Assembly: GCF_001436695.1 (NCBI RefSeq)
Contig: NZ_AYZG01000017.1
Location: 29,764-93,763 of the forward strand
Source: Lactobacillus taiwanensis DSM 21401
GTDB lineage: Bacteria > Bacillota > Bacilli > Lactobacillales > Lactobacillaceae
Reading direction: 5' to 3'
Length of the DNA: 64,000 nucleotides
Positions 1 through 7,451 of the stretch are shown piece after piece. The translations under genes were made by a program, and so were the position numbers. Position 1 is the first letter of the stretch. Every line of letters starts with the position of its first letter. The notes beneath the pieces are model-generated. The model was given only the letters and a program-made list of their open reading frames with translations. It was not told the DNA's origin and did not search any database.

Positions 1-630
1 GGTGTTAGTTTGTACAGTAGTTCTAGCTGCTGCTTGTGCTACTGGAGCTTGTGCAGTTGCTGAAGTTGATTGTACCTTTGCTGCAGTATTAGTTTGTACA
101 GGTGCAGTTGCTACAGCTGCAGTGTTGTTAGTTGAAGCAGTTGCTACTTGTGCGTTGTTAACGTTAGCTACAGCAGTTTGTGCAGTAGTGTTTTGAGCGT
201 TGTTTGCAACGTTTGCTGCAGGAACTTGACTTACGGCAGCCTTAACTGCAGTTAAATCAGCAGTAACTGCGATAGGAGCTTCTTCTTGTACGTCGTCAGC
301 TGAGATCCATTGGTCTCCACCTAAGTTGTACCAAGTTTCACCCTTAACGTTCTTAACTTTCTTGTATGTCTTCCAAGTTGATTCATGTGGTAAGTACTTA
401 CCTGTTTGTTGCTTGTTGTCTTCGTAGCTGTTCCAAACTGCAACATTTTCACCAGTCTTGGAATTTACTTTTACAACACCAATTTCTTGTGCTGGTGCTT
501 GAACAGTTGAAGCTTGAGCAGTGTTGTTAAAAGATAATGCATTTAATTTAGCTGCACTTAAAGTTGCAATACCTGCAACAGCGAATGAAGCAGCAGTTGT
601 GAATTTGATTACTTTAGATTTGATAGTCAA
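1..630 (-). CDS. Secreted SLAP-like cell-surface protein, partial (C-terminus beyond window)
   Basis: The first 210 codons are visible and the frame stays open to the left edge. No in-frame ATG exists near the 5' end; a TTG at 630 follows a strong GGAGGAAT site with normal spacing, so TTG is the start. Residues 1-45 form a signal peptide: basic N-terminus (KSKVIK), a hydrophobic Ala-rich core and an AQAS-type cleavage site. Residues about 60-120 carry aromatic and lysine motifs (VAVWNSY, STWKTYKK, ETWYNLGGDQWIS) typical of lactobacillar SLAP/surface-layer-associated domains. From about 130 on there is a low-complexity Ala/Thr/Gln/Asn linker. Such N-termini usually precede an NlpC/P60 hydrolase or aggregation-promoting-factor domain, but that part is not in the window, so the enzymatic class is inference. 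Confidence 0.75.
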   Translation of the reverse strand, partial: MTIKSKVIKFTTAASFAVAGIATLSAAKLNALSFNNTAQASTVQAPAQEIGVVKVNSKTGENVAVWNSYEDNKQQTGKYLPHESTWKTYKKVKNVKGETWYNLGGDQWISADDVQEEAPIAVTADLTAVKAAVSQVPAANVANNAQNTTAQTAVANVNNAQVATASTNNTAAVATAPVQTNTAAKVQSTSATAQAPVAQAAARTTVQTNT

Positions 631-699
631 GGGTTATTCCTCCATAAAATTCTTTTTTCTCAATTATTAACATAGCTGTCATTAATTAACTAAAAAGTT

Positions 700-729
700 A
701 TGCTATGTGTCTCTTTTTTTAATTGACAA
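700..729 (-). promoter_or_regulatory. Likely promoter of the SLAP-like gene
   Basis: On the minus strand TTGTCA (724-729) and TAGCAT (700-705) are separated by 18 bases, leaving an untranslated leader of about 60 bases before the ribosome binding site. Confidence 0.4.
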
Positions 730-767
730 TGGTTATTGTAGGAGATCAATATTACAGACCTGTTACA

Positions 768-797
768 AAGCTAAATCATTGTCATTACATTTAGCTT
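768..797. repeat. Inverted repeat in leader/intergenic region
   Basis: Nine-base arms AAGCTAAAT and ATTTAGCTT flank a 12-base loop. There is no U-run on either side, so it is not a convincing terminator. It could be an operator or a weak end signal for the kinase gene. Confidence 0.3.
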
Positions 798-828
798 GTT
801 ATCAACCTTTTTCAATATTCAAAACCTA

Positions 829-1383
829 TTAATCTTCTAGCTCTTTTACAATTGTATCAAGCTCTTTGGCTACTTCTTCCCAGTTGTCATTATTTAATAC
901 ATGAGCCTTTTTAGCTAATTCATCGGATAGATGCAAATCACGCTTAAATTCGTAACTGTTTAATCGCTTATCAATTTCACTCACCTTATCTCCGCGTCCT
1001 AATAATCTTTTTTTCAAAACTGAAAAGTCAGACACAGTCAAATATATAAAATATACTTGTTGTCCTAGCTTTTCCAAATAAGACTTAACACCATCTGTCT
1101 CTATAATTAGAGAAACTAGATCGTTCTTTGTCCAGGCTTTATCTAAGGCTTCTTTACTCGACCCATATTGATATTCTCCATATTTTACATGCTCGAAAAA
1201 ATGGAGCTTTTTAAAACTTTCATCAGTTTCAAAATAATATGATTTTCCGGGAACTTCGCCCTCTCTCATTGGTCTAGTAGTATGAGTTACTACACGAGGA
1301 ATGTTATATTTTTCTGTTAAGTACTTTGAGACTGTGGTCTTTCCTACTCCACTTGGACCAGCAATTATGATAATTCTTTGCAA
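829..1383 (-). CDS. Guanylate-kinase-like P-loop protein (184 aa)
   Basis: Nucleoside-monophosphate kinase fold. The P-loop GPSGVGKTT lies at residues 8-16 and a GMP-binding-type segment with TTRPMREGE follows at about 37-45. The frame is open further upstream, but a TTG at 1383 sits behind a GGGAGAG ribosome binding site and gives MQRIIIIAG, which is where kinases of this family begin; the 40 extra upstream residues have no binding site and overlap the promoter. At 184 aa it is shorter than housekeeping Gmk (about 205 aa), and the region after the P-loop differs from Gmk, so it is probably a paralogue rather than the essential enzyme. It is divergent from the DUF2187-like gene. Confidence 0.75.
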   Translation of the reverse strand: MQRIIIIAGPSGVGKTTVSKYLTEKYNIPRVVTHTTRPMREGEVPGKSYYFETDESFKKLHFFEHVKYGEYQYGSSKEALDKAWTKNDLVSLIIETDGVKSYLEKLGQQVYFIYLTVSDFSVLKKRLLGRGDKVSEIDKRLNSYEFKRDLHLSDELAKKAHVLNNDNWEEVAKELDTIVKELED

Positions 1384-1413
1384 AATATTACTCTCCCGCT
1401 TGAAATCGACTAT

Positions 1414-1442
1414 TATATATAATAGTATTTCACTATTGTAAA
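1414..1442 (-). promoter_or_regulatory. Promoter of the guanylate-kinase-like gene
   Basis: TTTACA (1437-1442) and TATATA (1414-1419) on the minus strand with 17-base spacing. The predicted start of transcription lies just ahead of the GGGAGAG site, which supports the TTG start at 1383. Confidence 0.5.
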
Positions 1443-1473
1443 ACATTTCTATACAGAAAAGGGAGTTTTTTAA

Positions 1474-1764
1474 ATGAAAAAAGCTGATGTAAAAATTGGT
1501 CAAATTTTAGCTGCTACTTCTGAGGAAGAACTTAAGCATCCTTTTCAAGGAAAAGTAGAAAAGATTTATGAAAATTCTGCTTTGCTAGCTATTACTTCAT
1601 ACGATCCAGAAGATGAATCTTCAGTTAATGAATTAAACAACAAAATGGTGATCAACTTTAAGAACTTGAAGAAAGTAAAATCACCTGCACGTGGAAAAAC
1701 TGCCGCTACAAATGATGTAAAAATTTCAAAAGTTCAACCAGATAAAGACAAAAAGTCAAAATAA
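1474..1764 (+). CDS. DUF2187-like small protein (96 aa)
   Basis: A GGGAG site sits 7 bases before the ATG. The N-terminal 65 residues resemble the KOW-like DUF2187/YkvS family: a short beta-rich fold with KVEKIYENSALLAI and a MVINFKNLKKV segment matching the V-N-H/F-K-N ending of that family. The last 25 residues are a Lys-rich charged tail. Function of the family is unknown. It is divergent from the kinase and followed after 49 bases by the membrane protein. Assignment rests on motif resemblance only. Confidence 0.55.
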   Translation: MKKADVKIGQILAATSEEELKHPFQGKVEKIYENSALLAITSYDPEDESSVNELNNKMVINFKNLKKVKSPARGKTAATNDVKISKVQPDKDKKSK

Positions 1765-1813
1765 AAGTTAAGCCTATATAATTTTATTTTTTATAAAGGA
1801 TATCTATCATCAT

Positions 1814-3346
1814 ATGAAAAAAAGGCTTCAAACATTTTTATTTTGGTTTATCTTAATTCAGCCATTTTTAGATATTTATTGGCTATCTAGGCCGCCACTT
1901 CTAAGATTCTCAATTCCTACCATTTTGCGAGTCTTAGGAGTTTTTATTGCCATTATTTTGTTTTTCAGTATTAAAAATAATTGGCAAAGATTCAAAAAAC
2001 AATGGTGGATCATTGCTTATATTGCAATATTAGCCATTTATTCTTTCTGTCACTTAATTTCAGTCAAGAATTTTATCGGCGTAGAACCAACTGGTTTTCA
2101 CTATTCACCTATTGTCGAGATTCTTTATCTTGTACGAGCTTGCTTACCTTTAACAATTTTATACATTACTTCGTATAGTGAATTTAAGCCATACTACTTT
2201 TTTAGAGTTATTCAAGCTATCTCGGGCTTATATTCTTTAACAATAGTTATTTCGAATCTTCTTGTTTTTTCCCTAACTTCATATCACACAAGTGAAGCAA
2301 AGAGAATTAGTGCTAATATCTTTTCCTGGTTTGATCATACGAATTATCCCTTTAACGCTTTGGCTTCTAAAGGCATCTTCTTTCAAGCCAATACTTTATC
2401 GGCTATATTATTTATGATTATGCCAATAATGCTCTATATTCTTTATAAAGAATTCAATCTTCTGAATATAATTTTAGTTAGTGCTCAAGCTTTAGCAATG
2501 TTAATGTTAGGAACAAAAGTTGGTAATTTTGGATTAATCATTAGTTTAGTTGCTTTTCTAATCATTTTCTTATTACATAGTTTGATTTTGAAAAACACAA
2601 AATTCTCATCCAAGTTTCTAATTACCATGATTTGTATTTTAGCTGCCTCTGCTGCTATCTTCCCTTACAGTCCCACTCTCAGACGTTCTTCTCTTGAAAG
2701 TGGAGTAGCTCAAAAGCGTAGTAATCTTGGGAATAAAAACAAGCTTGATCAAGAATTAAACACTGGACTAAAAAGATATCAGGGTCAAAAACAAGAAGAA
2801 TTTTTAAAAGATTTTATCAAAAAGAACTATTGGGTTTATTCATTAAAACATGATCTAGTTTTAGATCACTATTCATATAAAAATGATCCTTACTTTTGGC
2901 TTGAGGTTATGAGAAGACCCGCAAAGGAGCGACTCAATTATCGACATCTTGAACGAGATATCTTAAGTCGCGTCATGAATAATGATAAAAATAAGCTAAA
3001 TAAGCTTTTTGGTATTTCTTTTAGTCGTGAAAACAATATTTCTCCACTTGAGCGCGATTTTCTCGCTCAATATTACTCAATGGGAATACTAGGGGTACTT
3101 CTGCTAGCAGTAATTTACATTATTGTACTTGAATATGGAATCTTTTATTGGCTCGTCAATAAAAAGACAAGAACCTTTTTAAATTCTTCGCTCCTAGCAT
3201 CGGGAGGATTTATTCTCTTTGCTGCTTTTTATGCAGGAAACGTACTTGAATACCTCTCAGCAACTCTAGTGATGGCATTTATTTTAGGATTTTTATTACA
3301 AAATATTCGCTATAGTAGATCTACGAAAGAAATAGTAAGAAAGTGA
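1814..3346 (+). CDS. Polytopic membrane protein, O-antigen ligase/polymerase-like
   Basis: 510 residues with about ten to twelve hydrophobic helices, a Lys/Arg-rich soluble stretch at roughly 290-410, and then two or three more helices. This topology (many helices with one large external loop near the C-terminal third) and the segment around residues 170-200 (WFDHTNYP, then SKGIFFQANTL) resemble Wzy/WaaL O-antigen ligase-type proteins. In a Gram-positive such proteins join or polymerise surface glycans, but there is no glycosyltransferase cluster beside it, so the substrate is unknown. The AAAGGA site is about 13 bases from the ATG, a little long. A bidirectional terminator follows the stop. 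Confidence 0.55.
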   Translation: MKKRLQTFLFWFILIQPFLDIYWLSRPPLLRFSIPTILRVLGVFIAIILFFSIKNNWQRFKKQWWIIAYIAILAIYSFCHLISVKNFIGVEPTGFHYSPIVEILYLVRACLPLTILYITSYSEFKPYYFFRVIQAISGLYSLTIVISNLLVFSLTSYHTSEAKRISANIFSWFDHTNYPFNALASKGIFFQANTLSAILFMIMPIMLYILYKEFNLLNIILVSAQALAMLMLGTKVGNFGLIISLVAFLIIFLLHSLILKNTKFSSKFLITMICILAASAAIFPYSPTLRRSSLESGVAQKRSNLGNKNKLDQELNTGLKRYQGQKQEEFLKDFIKKNYWVYSLKHDLVLDHYSYKNDPYFWLEVMRRPAKERLNYRHLERDILSRVMNNDKNKLNKLFGISFSRENNISPLERDFLAQYYSMGILGVLLLAVIYIIVLEYGIFYWLVNKKTRTFLNSSLLASGGFILFAAFYAGNVLEYLSATLVMAFILGFLLQNIRYSRSTKEIVRK

Positions 3347-3351
3347 CCATT

Positions 3352-3397
3352 AAAAAAGGCCTTATTTCGACTTAATCGAAGTAAGGTCTTTTATTTT
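3352..3397. terminator. Bidirectional rho-independent terminator
   Basis: AAGGCCTTA and TAAGGTCTT arms with TTCGA/TCGAA pairing inside, A-run on one side and T-run on the other. It separates the convergent genes ending at 3346 and 3412. Confidence 0.8.
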
Positions 3398-3411
3398 TCA
3401 AAAGCTTTTTA

Positions 3412-4038
3412 TTACTTTAATTCTCTAACAAAAGTACGATCTGGTACTCTAATCAAATAATATTTTGCTGCAGTCTTTCCTGCATGCATTCTTAAACCAT
3501 TGTACCAATTCTTTTTATAGGTTGCGGTATAAGTAGCCACATAAGCATTTTGATAACGTCCATCAGCTTGTCTTAATTGCTTATCGGAATAAGGAATTGC
3601 TGCTGCTTGGACTGACATCGGATTCTTTCCATCAGAAATAGTCGCATAGGTGCTGCTAACTGTTACTCTATTTCCATTACTATAAAAAGTATAAGTCTGA
3701 ATTGGAGCTTTCTTATTATCGGATCTAGCAGTAACATAATATGAGCGTTTATTACCAGCCGTTAAAATCAACGGTTGGTAGTCCACTCTACTAGATAGAA
3801 CTTGTTTATTCTCTAAATTTGGATTGTAAAATAAAGTGATGCTAAACATATAGATCGCACCGCATAATAGAATTAAAACTTCTAAAATATCTAGTAAAGT
3901 TGTTTTCCATTCAAAACGCTTACGGTCTTTTACAATCATCATTAAGTGACGTTTACGAATATTCTGTACAATAAAGATTAAATATAAAACAAGTATTAAC
4001 CATGCCAAAATACCTAAAATGTTCCATCCAAGTGTCAT
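3412..4038 (-). CDS. Two-helix membrane protein with external C-terminal domain (possible LVIS_2131 family)
   Basis: 208 residues. Transmembrane helices at about 5-27 and 50-70 are joined by a basic cytoplasmic loop (IRKRHLMMIVKDRKRFEW). Residues 75-208 form a beta-rich, polar, presumably extracytoplasmic domain with many Tyr/Thr and the segment YVATYTATYKKNWYNGLR. A GGAGGCTCC site precedes the ATG. I recall similar lactobacillar proteins labelled LVIS_2131 family, function unknown; that name is tentative. It is monocistronic and divergent from the NrdI-NrdF fusion. Confidence 0.5.
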   Translation of the reverse strand: MTLGWNILGILAWLILVLYLIFIVQNIRKRHLMMIVKDRKRFEWKTTLLDILEVLILLCGAIYMFSITLFYNPNLENKQVLSSRVDYQPLILTAGNKRSYYVTARSDNKKAPIQTYTFYSNGNRVTVSSTYATISDGKNPMSVQAAAIPYSDKQLRQADGRYQNAYVATYTATYKKNWYNGLRMHAGKTAAKYYLIRVPDRTFVRELK

Positions 4039-4107
4039 AAAGGAGCCTCCATTTTTCTTTAAGTTAAGTATACGGTACTTATGGATGTTTTTAAAACTTT
4101 TTTTGAT

Positions 4108-4136
4108 TTGACTTTATTGCAAAAAGTCGCGACAAT
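4108..4136 (+). promoter_or_regulatory. Possible promoter with GTCGCGAC palindrome
   Basis: TTGACT (4108-4113) and GACAAT (4131-4136) with 17-base spacing. An 8-base perfect palindrome GTCGCGAC (4126-4133) overlaps the -10 element and stands out in A+T-rich DNA, so it could be an operator. No NrdR-type box is seen. Confidence 0.3.
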
Positions 4137-4181
4137 TAAATATGTAAAAGGTAGTTTTGGTATATATCGTTAGGCAAAACT

Positions 4182-5579
4182 ATGGTAAAAATAGCTTTTT
4201 ATACAATTACAGGACAAACGCAACGATTCATAAATAAAACGGGTCTTGATGCACATCGAATTGAAGATGCTCATCCTCAATATCAAATGAATGATAAATA
4301 CATTTTGATTTTACCTTCGTATCAAGATTTTATGATGGATTCCGTTGTTGATTTTTTAACATATAAAGATAATAAAGAGAATCTTCTAGGATTAATTGGA
4401 TGCGGCAATCGTAACTTTAATGATCTTTTTGCTCAAACAGCCAAAAAAATCTCCGTTACATTACATGTACCAATCCTCTATTTACTTGAACTAAGTGGCA
4501 ATTCAGCCGACGTCAAAAACGTTCGCCAAATTGTTAAAGAAGCTTGCAAAGAAGAGCACGGCACACAAAAAGATCTCCCAATTCAAAATCCATCTCTTAG
4601 CAATATTAATTTCTTAAGGGACTTCAGGCAAAAAATGAATAAAAAAACTTATTACAAAGCAAGTAACTGGAATGCCGTTGAAGATCAAGTAGATCGTGCT
4701 GCTTGGGCGAGACTAAACGATATTGTTTACGAACCTCGTCGTGTTCCAATTTATAAAGATCAAGATGAATTTTTTCATCTCCCAAAAAACGAACAAACTA
4801 TGCTTCTTCATAGTTTCGTCTCTTTAACTCTTTCCTCTACTCTTCAAATGAAAGTGGCACTATCAAAAATTAAAGAAGATGCCGAGAATTCTGATGAAGA
4901 AGCAGCTGTATATAATGCATTGCAATATTTAGAATCAATTAATAATAAGGCTTATGGTCATGCTTTAAATGTATTCGCTAGCAAAGAAGAGCAAAATGAA
5001 TCCTATGAATGGGTACATAATAATCCATACTTACAAAAGAAAATGAAGCTTTTAAATACAGTTTATCAAGCAGAAAACTCTATCCATAAAAAAGCTGCGC
5101 ATGTTTTTATTTCTACTGGCTTATACCATTCTTCTTTTTTTGGTCCACTTTATTTATTCGGTCAGCACAAATTACCACGAACAGCCGAATTAATTAAGTA
5201 CGCCCTTCGAATTACAGCTTTAAACGGAATTTATACAGGAATAAAATTTCGCCGTGACTTTTTTAAATTGTCTAAAGAAGAACAAGATACTGTACATAAC
5301 TGGGTATCCGATTTATGTGACAAATTATACGATAATGAACTCAATCATATAAAACTTCTCTATCATCATACCGGCCTAGAAGATAAAGTAGAACATTACA
5401 TCCGCTATACCTTAAATAAGGCACTAATGAACTTAGGACAAGAACCAAAATATCCTGAAAATATTGAAATTCTAGATCCTATTCTTATAACAGGTATAAT
5501 GGATAGTGCAATGATTGAGGATTTCTTCTTTTACACAAACGCGCATCCCATTCTTAAAATGCGTGAAATAAAAAAATAA
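4182..5579 (+). CDS. NrdI-NrdF fusion protein with degenerate metal site
   Basis: 465 residues made of two ribonucleotide-reductase accessory modules. Residues 1-125 match the flavodoxin NrdI: FMN-loop TGQTQRF (10-16), GCGNRNFNDLF (73-83) and the LELSG ending (102-106). Residues 160-440 match NrdF, the class Ib radical-generating subunit: WNAVEDQVDRAAW, LTLSSTLQ, YLESINNKAY, NPYLQKKM, LIKYALR, KALMNLG. In E. coli NrdF the ligands are D67, E98, H101, E158, E192 and H195. Here the aligned residues are S219, E251, N254, S311, T345 and N348, so only E251 remains; the radical Tyr105 equivalent, Y258, is kept. The acidic-aromatic NrdE-binding tail is absent. There is no nrdE or nrdH nearby, and the ribosome binding site (TTAGG) is weak. 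Likely a repurposed or pseudo-reductase subunit; catalysis is not supported. Confidence 0.85.
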   Translation: MVKIAFYTITGQTQRFINKTGLDAHRIEDAHPQYQMNDKYILILPSYQDFMMDSVVDFLTYKDNKENLLGLIGCGNRNFNDLFAQTAKKISVTLHVPILYLLELSGNSADVKNVRQIVKEACKEEHGTQKDLPIQNPSLSNINFLRDFRQKMNKKTYYKASNWNAVEDQVDRAAWARLNDIVYEPRRVPIYKDQDEFFHLPKNEQTMLLHSFVSLTLSSTLQMKVALSKIKEDAENSDEEAAVYNALQYLESINNKAYGHALNVFASKEEQNESYEWVHNNPYLQKKMKLLNTVYQAENSIHKKAAHVFISTGLYHSSFFGPLYLFGQHKLPRTAELIKYALRITALNGIYTGIKFRRDFFKLSKEEQDTVHNWVSDLCDKLYDNELNHIKLLYHHTGLEDKVEHYIRYTLNKALMNLGQEPKYPENIEILDPILITGIMDSAMIEDFFFYTNAHPILKMREIKK

Positions 5580-5608
5580 GGAGTTGAAACTCAACTCCTT
5601 ATTTTTTT
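5571..5608. terminator. Strong bidirectional terminator
   Basis: A near-perfect stem (AAATAAGGAGTTGA paired across a three-base loop AAC) flanked by A- and T-runs between two convergent genes. It overlaps both stop regions. Confidence 0.9.
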
Positions 5609-6087
5609 GCTTTCTTAGTTTTGGTTTCAGATTTTTGATAGTTTCGAATAACTTCGATTTTTTCTTCAATCGCCTGAACTAACAATTGACTATACTTATC
5701 TGGATCGGCAATTATTTCATCACTTGAGCCTAAAATATCAATTCTAAAATGGGAAACATTTACATATTCAGAAATAGTTTCAAAATAGATATTTACTTCA
5801 TATTCATCTTCATCATTACAGAAATTGCTAATTTTCTTATAGTTTGCAAATGGAAGATTAATGATATTACTTTCAAGTGCAAAAGTCATTGGTCTTCTTC
5901 CACTAATTGCTAATTGAGTTTGAATTAGTGAATCGTGCTTAAAAGCTTGAACAGCTTCACTAATCATTTTGCTTGCAATATTTCTTAATTTTGTTTTAGT
6001 TATTTCGCTATATTTGAGAGTTTCAAGATCTTGAAGATAATCTTGTTCTTCAATTTTTTTAGTTATTTCTTCTTGTTTAATTTTCAC
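5599..6087 (-). CDS. Hypothetical cytoplasmic protein (162 aa)
   Basis: Not recognised. The start is a GTG at 6087 behind AAGGGA. The protein is soluble and acidic in the middle, with a Lys-rich end (SETKTKKAKK) and helical charged N- and C-terminal segments around a beta-rich core (EYEVNIYFETISEYVNVSHFR split by charged turns). No signal peptide, helices or catalytic motif is visible. It stands alone, convergent to the NrdI-NrdF fusion and downstream of mazF by about 80 bases. Codon use looks like the neighbours. Confidence 0.55.
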   Translation of the reverse strand: MKIKQEEITKKIEEQDYLQDLETLKYSEITKTKLRNIASKMISEAVQAFKHDSLIQTQLAISGRRPMTFALESNIINLPFANYKKISNFCNDEDEYEVNIYFETISEYVNVSHFRIDILGSSDEIIADPDKYSQLLVQAIEEKIEVIRNYQKSETKTKKAKK

Positions 6088-6169
6088 AATAAAATCCCTT
6101 TATGTATCCTTTTTCACTAATAAGATACTCAATAAATCTTCTTCATGCAACTTAAAAAATAAAAAATGC

Positions 6170-6511
6170 CTAATCAAATTGCAACGCAAAACTAAGTAAT
6201 TCCATTACTTTAAGCATATCTTCAGGACGCAAATGATCAGCGGGCTTTTCATCAAGCAAACGCATCCTTGAAAAAGTTTGAATTTGAGCTGCATTTACAC
6301 GACCATGAATATGATATCCGAACAAGTCTAAGTAGGTAGGGAAATGATTGCCGTGGGATGTAATTGGACAAACCATTAGATAATTAGTCTTTTCATTATA
6401 TGAATTAGACGATACTACTACAGCAGGATGTTTTCCCTTCATTTCTTGTCCAACTGATGGTGAGAAGTCCGCCCACACAATATCTCCTTGTTTAAATTTA
6501 TTCTTCGGCAT
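6170..6511 (-). CDS. mazF: MazF/PemK-family toxin (endoribonuclease)
   Basis: 113 residues. Residues 1-40 contain the MazF/PemK core: KFKQGDIVWADFSPSVGQEMKGKHPAVVVS, split here by the conserved glycine and proline turns that build the RNA-binding groove, followed by VCPITS (the conserved Thr/Ser region). An upstream ATG exists in the frame, but the start at 6511 lies inside the 3' end of the antitoxin gene with a 14-base overlap, the usual coupled arrangement. Members cleave mRNA at short single-stranded sequences and are held inactive by the upstream antitoxin. The C-terminal half (RMRLLDEKPADHL) also fits the family. Confidence 0.85.
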   Translation of the reverse strand: MPKNKFKQGDIVWADFSPSVGQEMKGKHPAVVVSSNSYNEKTNYLMVCPITSHGNHFPTYLDLFGYHIHGRVNAAQIQTFSRMRLLDEKPADHLRPEDMLKVMELLSFALQFD

Positions 6512-6749
6512 GACGTAATTCCTCCATAGCCATATTTTCCCAAGCTTCCCTTTCTGGTCCTGGTACATCTTCAAATTTAGCATCGGAGGTATAAGGATTA
6601 GAAATTTTCGGTATTAAGATCAAACTTCCATCAGACTTCTGATGAATTGCATACTCAGTACCCACTTCTACTTTAAAAGAAGCAGGTAGTGAAAAGCCAA
6701 CTGAATTACCGACTTTTTGAGTTACAATATGATGAATAGATATTTTCAT
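6498..6749 (-). CDS. mazE: MazE-family antitoxin (AbrB-like swapped-hairpin)
   Basis: 83 residues. Residues 8-45 are a MazE/AbrB DNA-binding fold (VTQKVGNSVGFSLPASF, then GTEYAIHQ), and the acidic C-terminal tail (FEDVPGPEREAWENMA, EELRHAEE) is the usual toxin-wrapping segment. It begins with ATG behind TGAGGT and overlaps mazF by 14 bases. Antitoxins of this type repress their own promoter as a complex with the toxin. The promoter assigned here lies inside the terminator of the upstream RNA gene. Confidence 0.85.
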   Translation of the reverse strand: MKISIHHIVTQKVGNSVGFSLPASFKVEVGTEYAIHQKSDGSLILIPKISNPYTSDAKFEDVPGPEREAWENMAMEELRHAEE

Positions 6750-6782
6750 AAGTTTTTACCTCATTAAGTTACTTTCAAGGAT

Positions 6783-6812
6783 ATTGTAGTACTAAAAAAG
6801 ACTAACTTTCAA
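6783..6812 (-). promoter_or_regulatory. mazEF promoter embedded in upstream terminator
   Basis: TTGAAA (6807-6812) and TACAAT (6783-6788) with 18-base spacing on the minus strand. The -35 element is part of the 3' arm of the terminator hairpin at 6794-6832. Confidence 0.5.
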
Positions 6813-6832
6813 AAGAAAGCTAGTCTTTTTTT
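6794..6832 (-). terminator. Terminator of the candidate ncRNA
   Basis: GACTAGCTTTC and GAAAGTTAGTC pair across a TTTT loop (one G-U), followed by TTTTTT on the minus strand; a run of T on the other side makes it symmetrical. Confidence 0.85.
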
Positions 6833-6973
6833 GCGAGAAACATAGAAAAGTATGTCAGGGTCTTTGTTTCACAGCCAAAGTAGCCCATCATCAGCACTTC
6901 CCGTGCTTTGACTTCGAAAGTCTAGATGATCTCTGTCAAAGAACGCATCTCGCGTTTTCCTCGACTCGTCGCA
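6794..6973 (-). ncRNA. Candidate structured non-coding RNA, about 180 nt
   Basis: No coding frame longer than a dozen codons crosses this stretch, yet it has its own consensus promoter and intrinsic terminator and is visibly richer in G+C than its surroundings. By hand it folds as a closed multi-branch: GCGAGA pairs with UCUCGC near the 3' end; inside, AUCAUC pairs with GAUGAU and encloses two hairpins (GACUUUCGAAGUC and GCACGGGAAGUGC). A third arm is GGG/CUUUG paired to CAAAG/CCC, and a fourth is CAUA/UAUG. A possible alternative or pseudoknot pairs CUUUGAC with GUCAAAG. It does not match tmRNA, RNase P or SRP RNA signatures that I know. Size would suit 6S-like RNA, but the branched fold argues against that. 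Identity unknown. Confidence 0.6.
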
Positions 6974-6979
6974 TCTATT

Positions 6980-7008
6980 ATTATACCAAATTTTTCTTAT
7001 TTTTTCTA
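6980..7008 (-). promoter_or_regulatory. Promoter of the candidate ncRNA
   Basis: A consensus TATAAT (6980-6985) preceded by TGG (extended -10) with TAGAAA 17 bases upstream. It lies exactly at the stop codon of the exporter gene, so transcription would start near 6973. Confidence 0.65.
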
Positions 7009-7451
7009 TTTTGACGCTTCTTGAAAAAGATTTCTCCAATTAACTGCGCCAACATAAATCCCATCGCTATTGCAATCGTTACAATTGCTACACGTAAGAT
7101 TAAATCTTCTGCATCAGATAATTGTCCCTCAACCATCGCACGCACAGCCTGATAAGCAGGCACTCCAGGAACAAGTGGTACTACTCCCGGAATATTAAAA
7201 ACTGTTACTGGGCACTTTTTAATGCGTGCAAACACTAAACCTAGAATTCCCACACACAAGGCACCCAAAAGATTAGAACCTAAACGGCCAACACCAATTC
7301 TATTAGCTAACCAATATAAAATCCAACCTGCACTACCGCTAATTCCGCATAAGAATAGTGCACGATGTGGAACGTTAATAATTAACCCAAAACCTACAGA
7401 GGCAAGCCAGGCAAACACTATATTAATAATTATTTCTAACCAAAAAGGCAT
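6981..7451 (-). CDS. Threonine/serine exporter, small subunit (DUF3815/ThrE C-domain)
   Basis: 156 residues, five hydrophobic helices. The sequence (PFWLEIIINIVFAW, NIPGVVPLVPGVPAYQAV) matches the small half of split ThrE exporters, which export threonine and serine with the larger half. The conserved VPGVPAY stretch is clear. The frame extends to an ATG at 7466, but the ATG at 7451 shares its A with the stop codon of the upstream subunit (TAATG), the usual translational coupling, and has GGGGTG in range. The basic tail KKRQNRKNKKNLV is cytoplasmic. The ncRNA promoter overlaps the stop. Confidence 0.8.
   Translation of the reverse strand: MPFWLEIIINIVFAWLASVGFGLIINVPHRALFLCGISGSAGWILYWLANRIGVGRLGSNLLGALCVGILGLVFARIKKCPVTVFNIPGVVPLVPGVPAYQAVRAMVEGQLSDAEDLILRVAIVTIAIAMGFMLAQLIGEIFFKKRQNRKNKKNLV

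Noticed and set aside
2-196. Plus-strand ORF of 64 residues
   Set aside because: It is the complement of the low-complexity Ala/Thr linker of the SLAP-like gene and has no ribosome binding site.
829-1503. Long 224-residue version of the guanylate-kinase-like protein
   Set aside because: The first 40 codons span the promoter and lack a ribosome binding site; the TTG at 1383 has one and matches the family start.
4126-4133. GTCGCGAC as a defined operator of the NrdI-NrdF gene
   Set aside because: Only eight bases and no second copy was found nearby; it remains a weak regulatory note and not a site.
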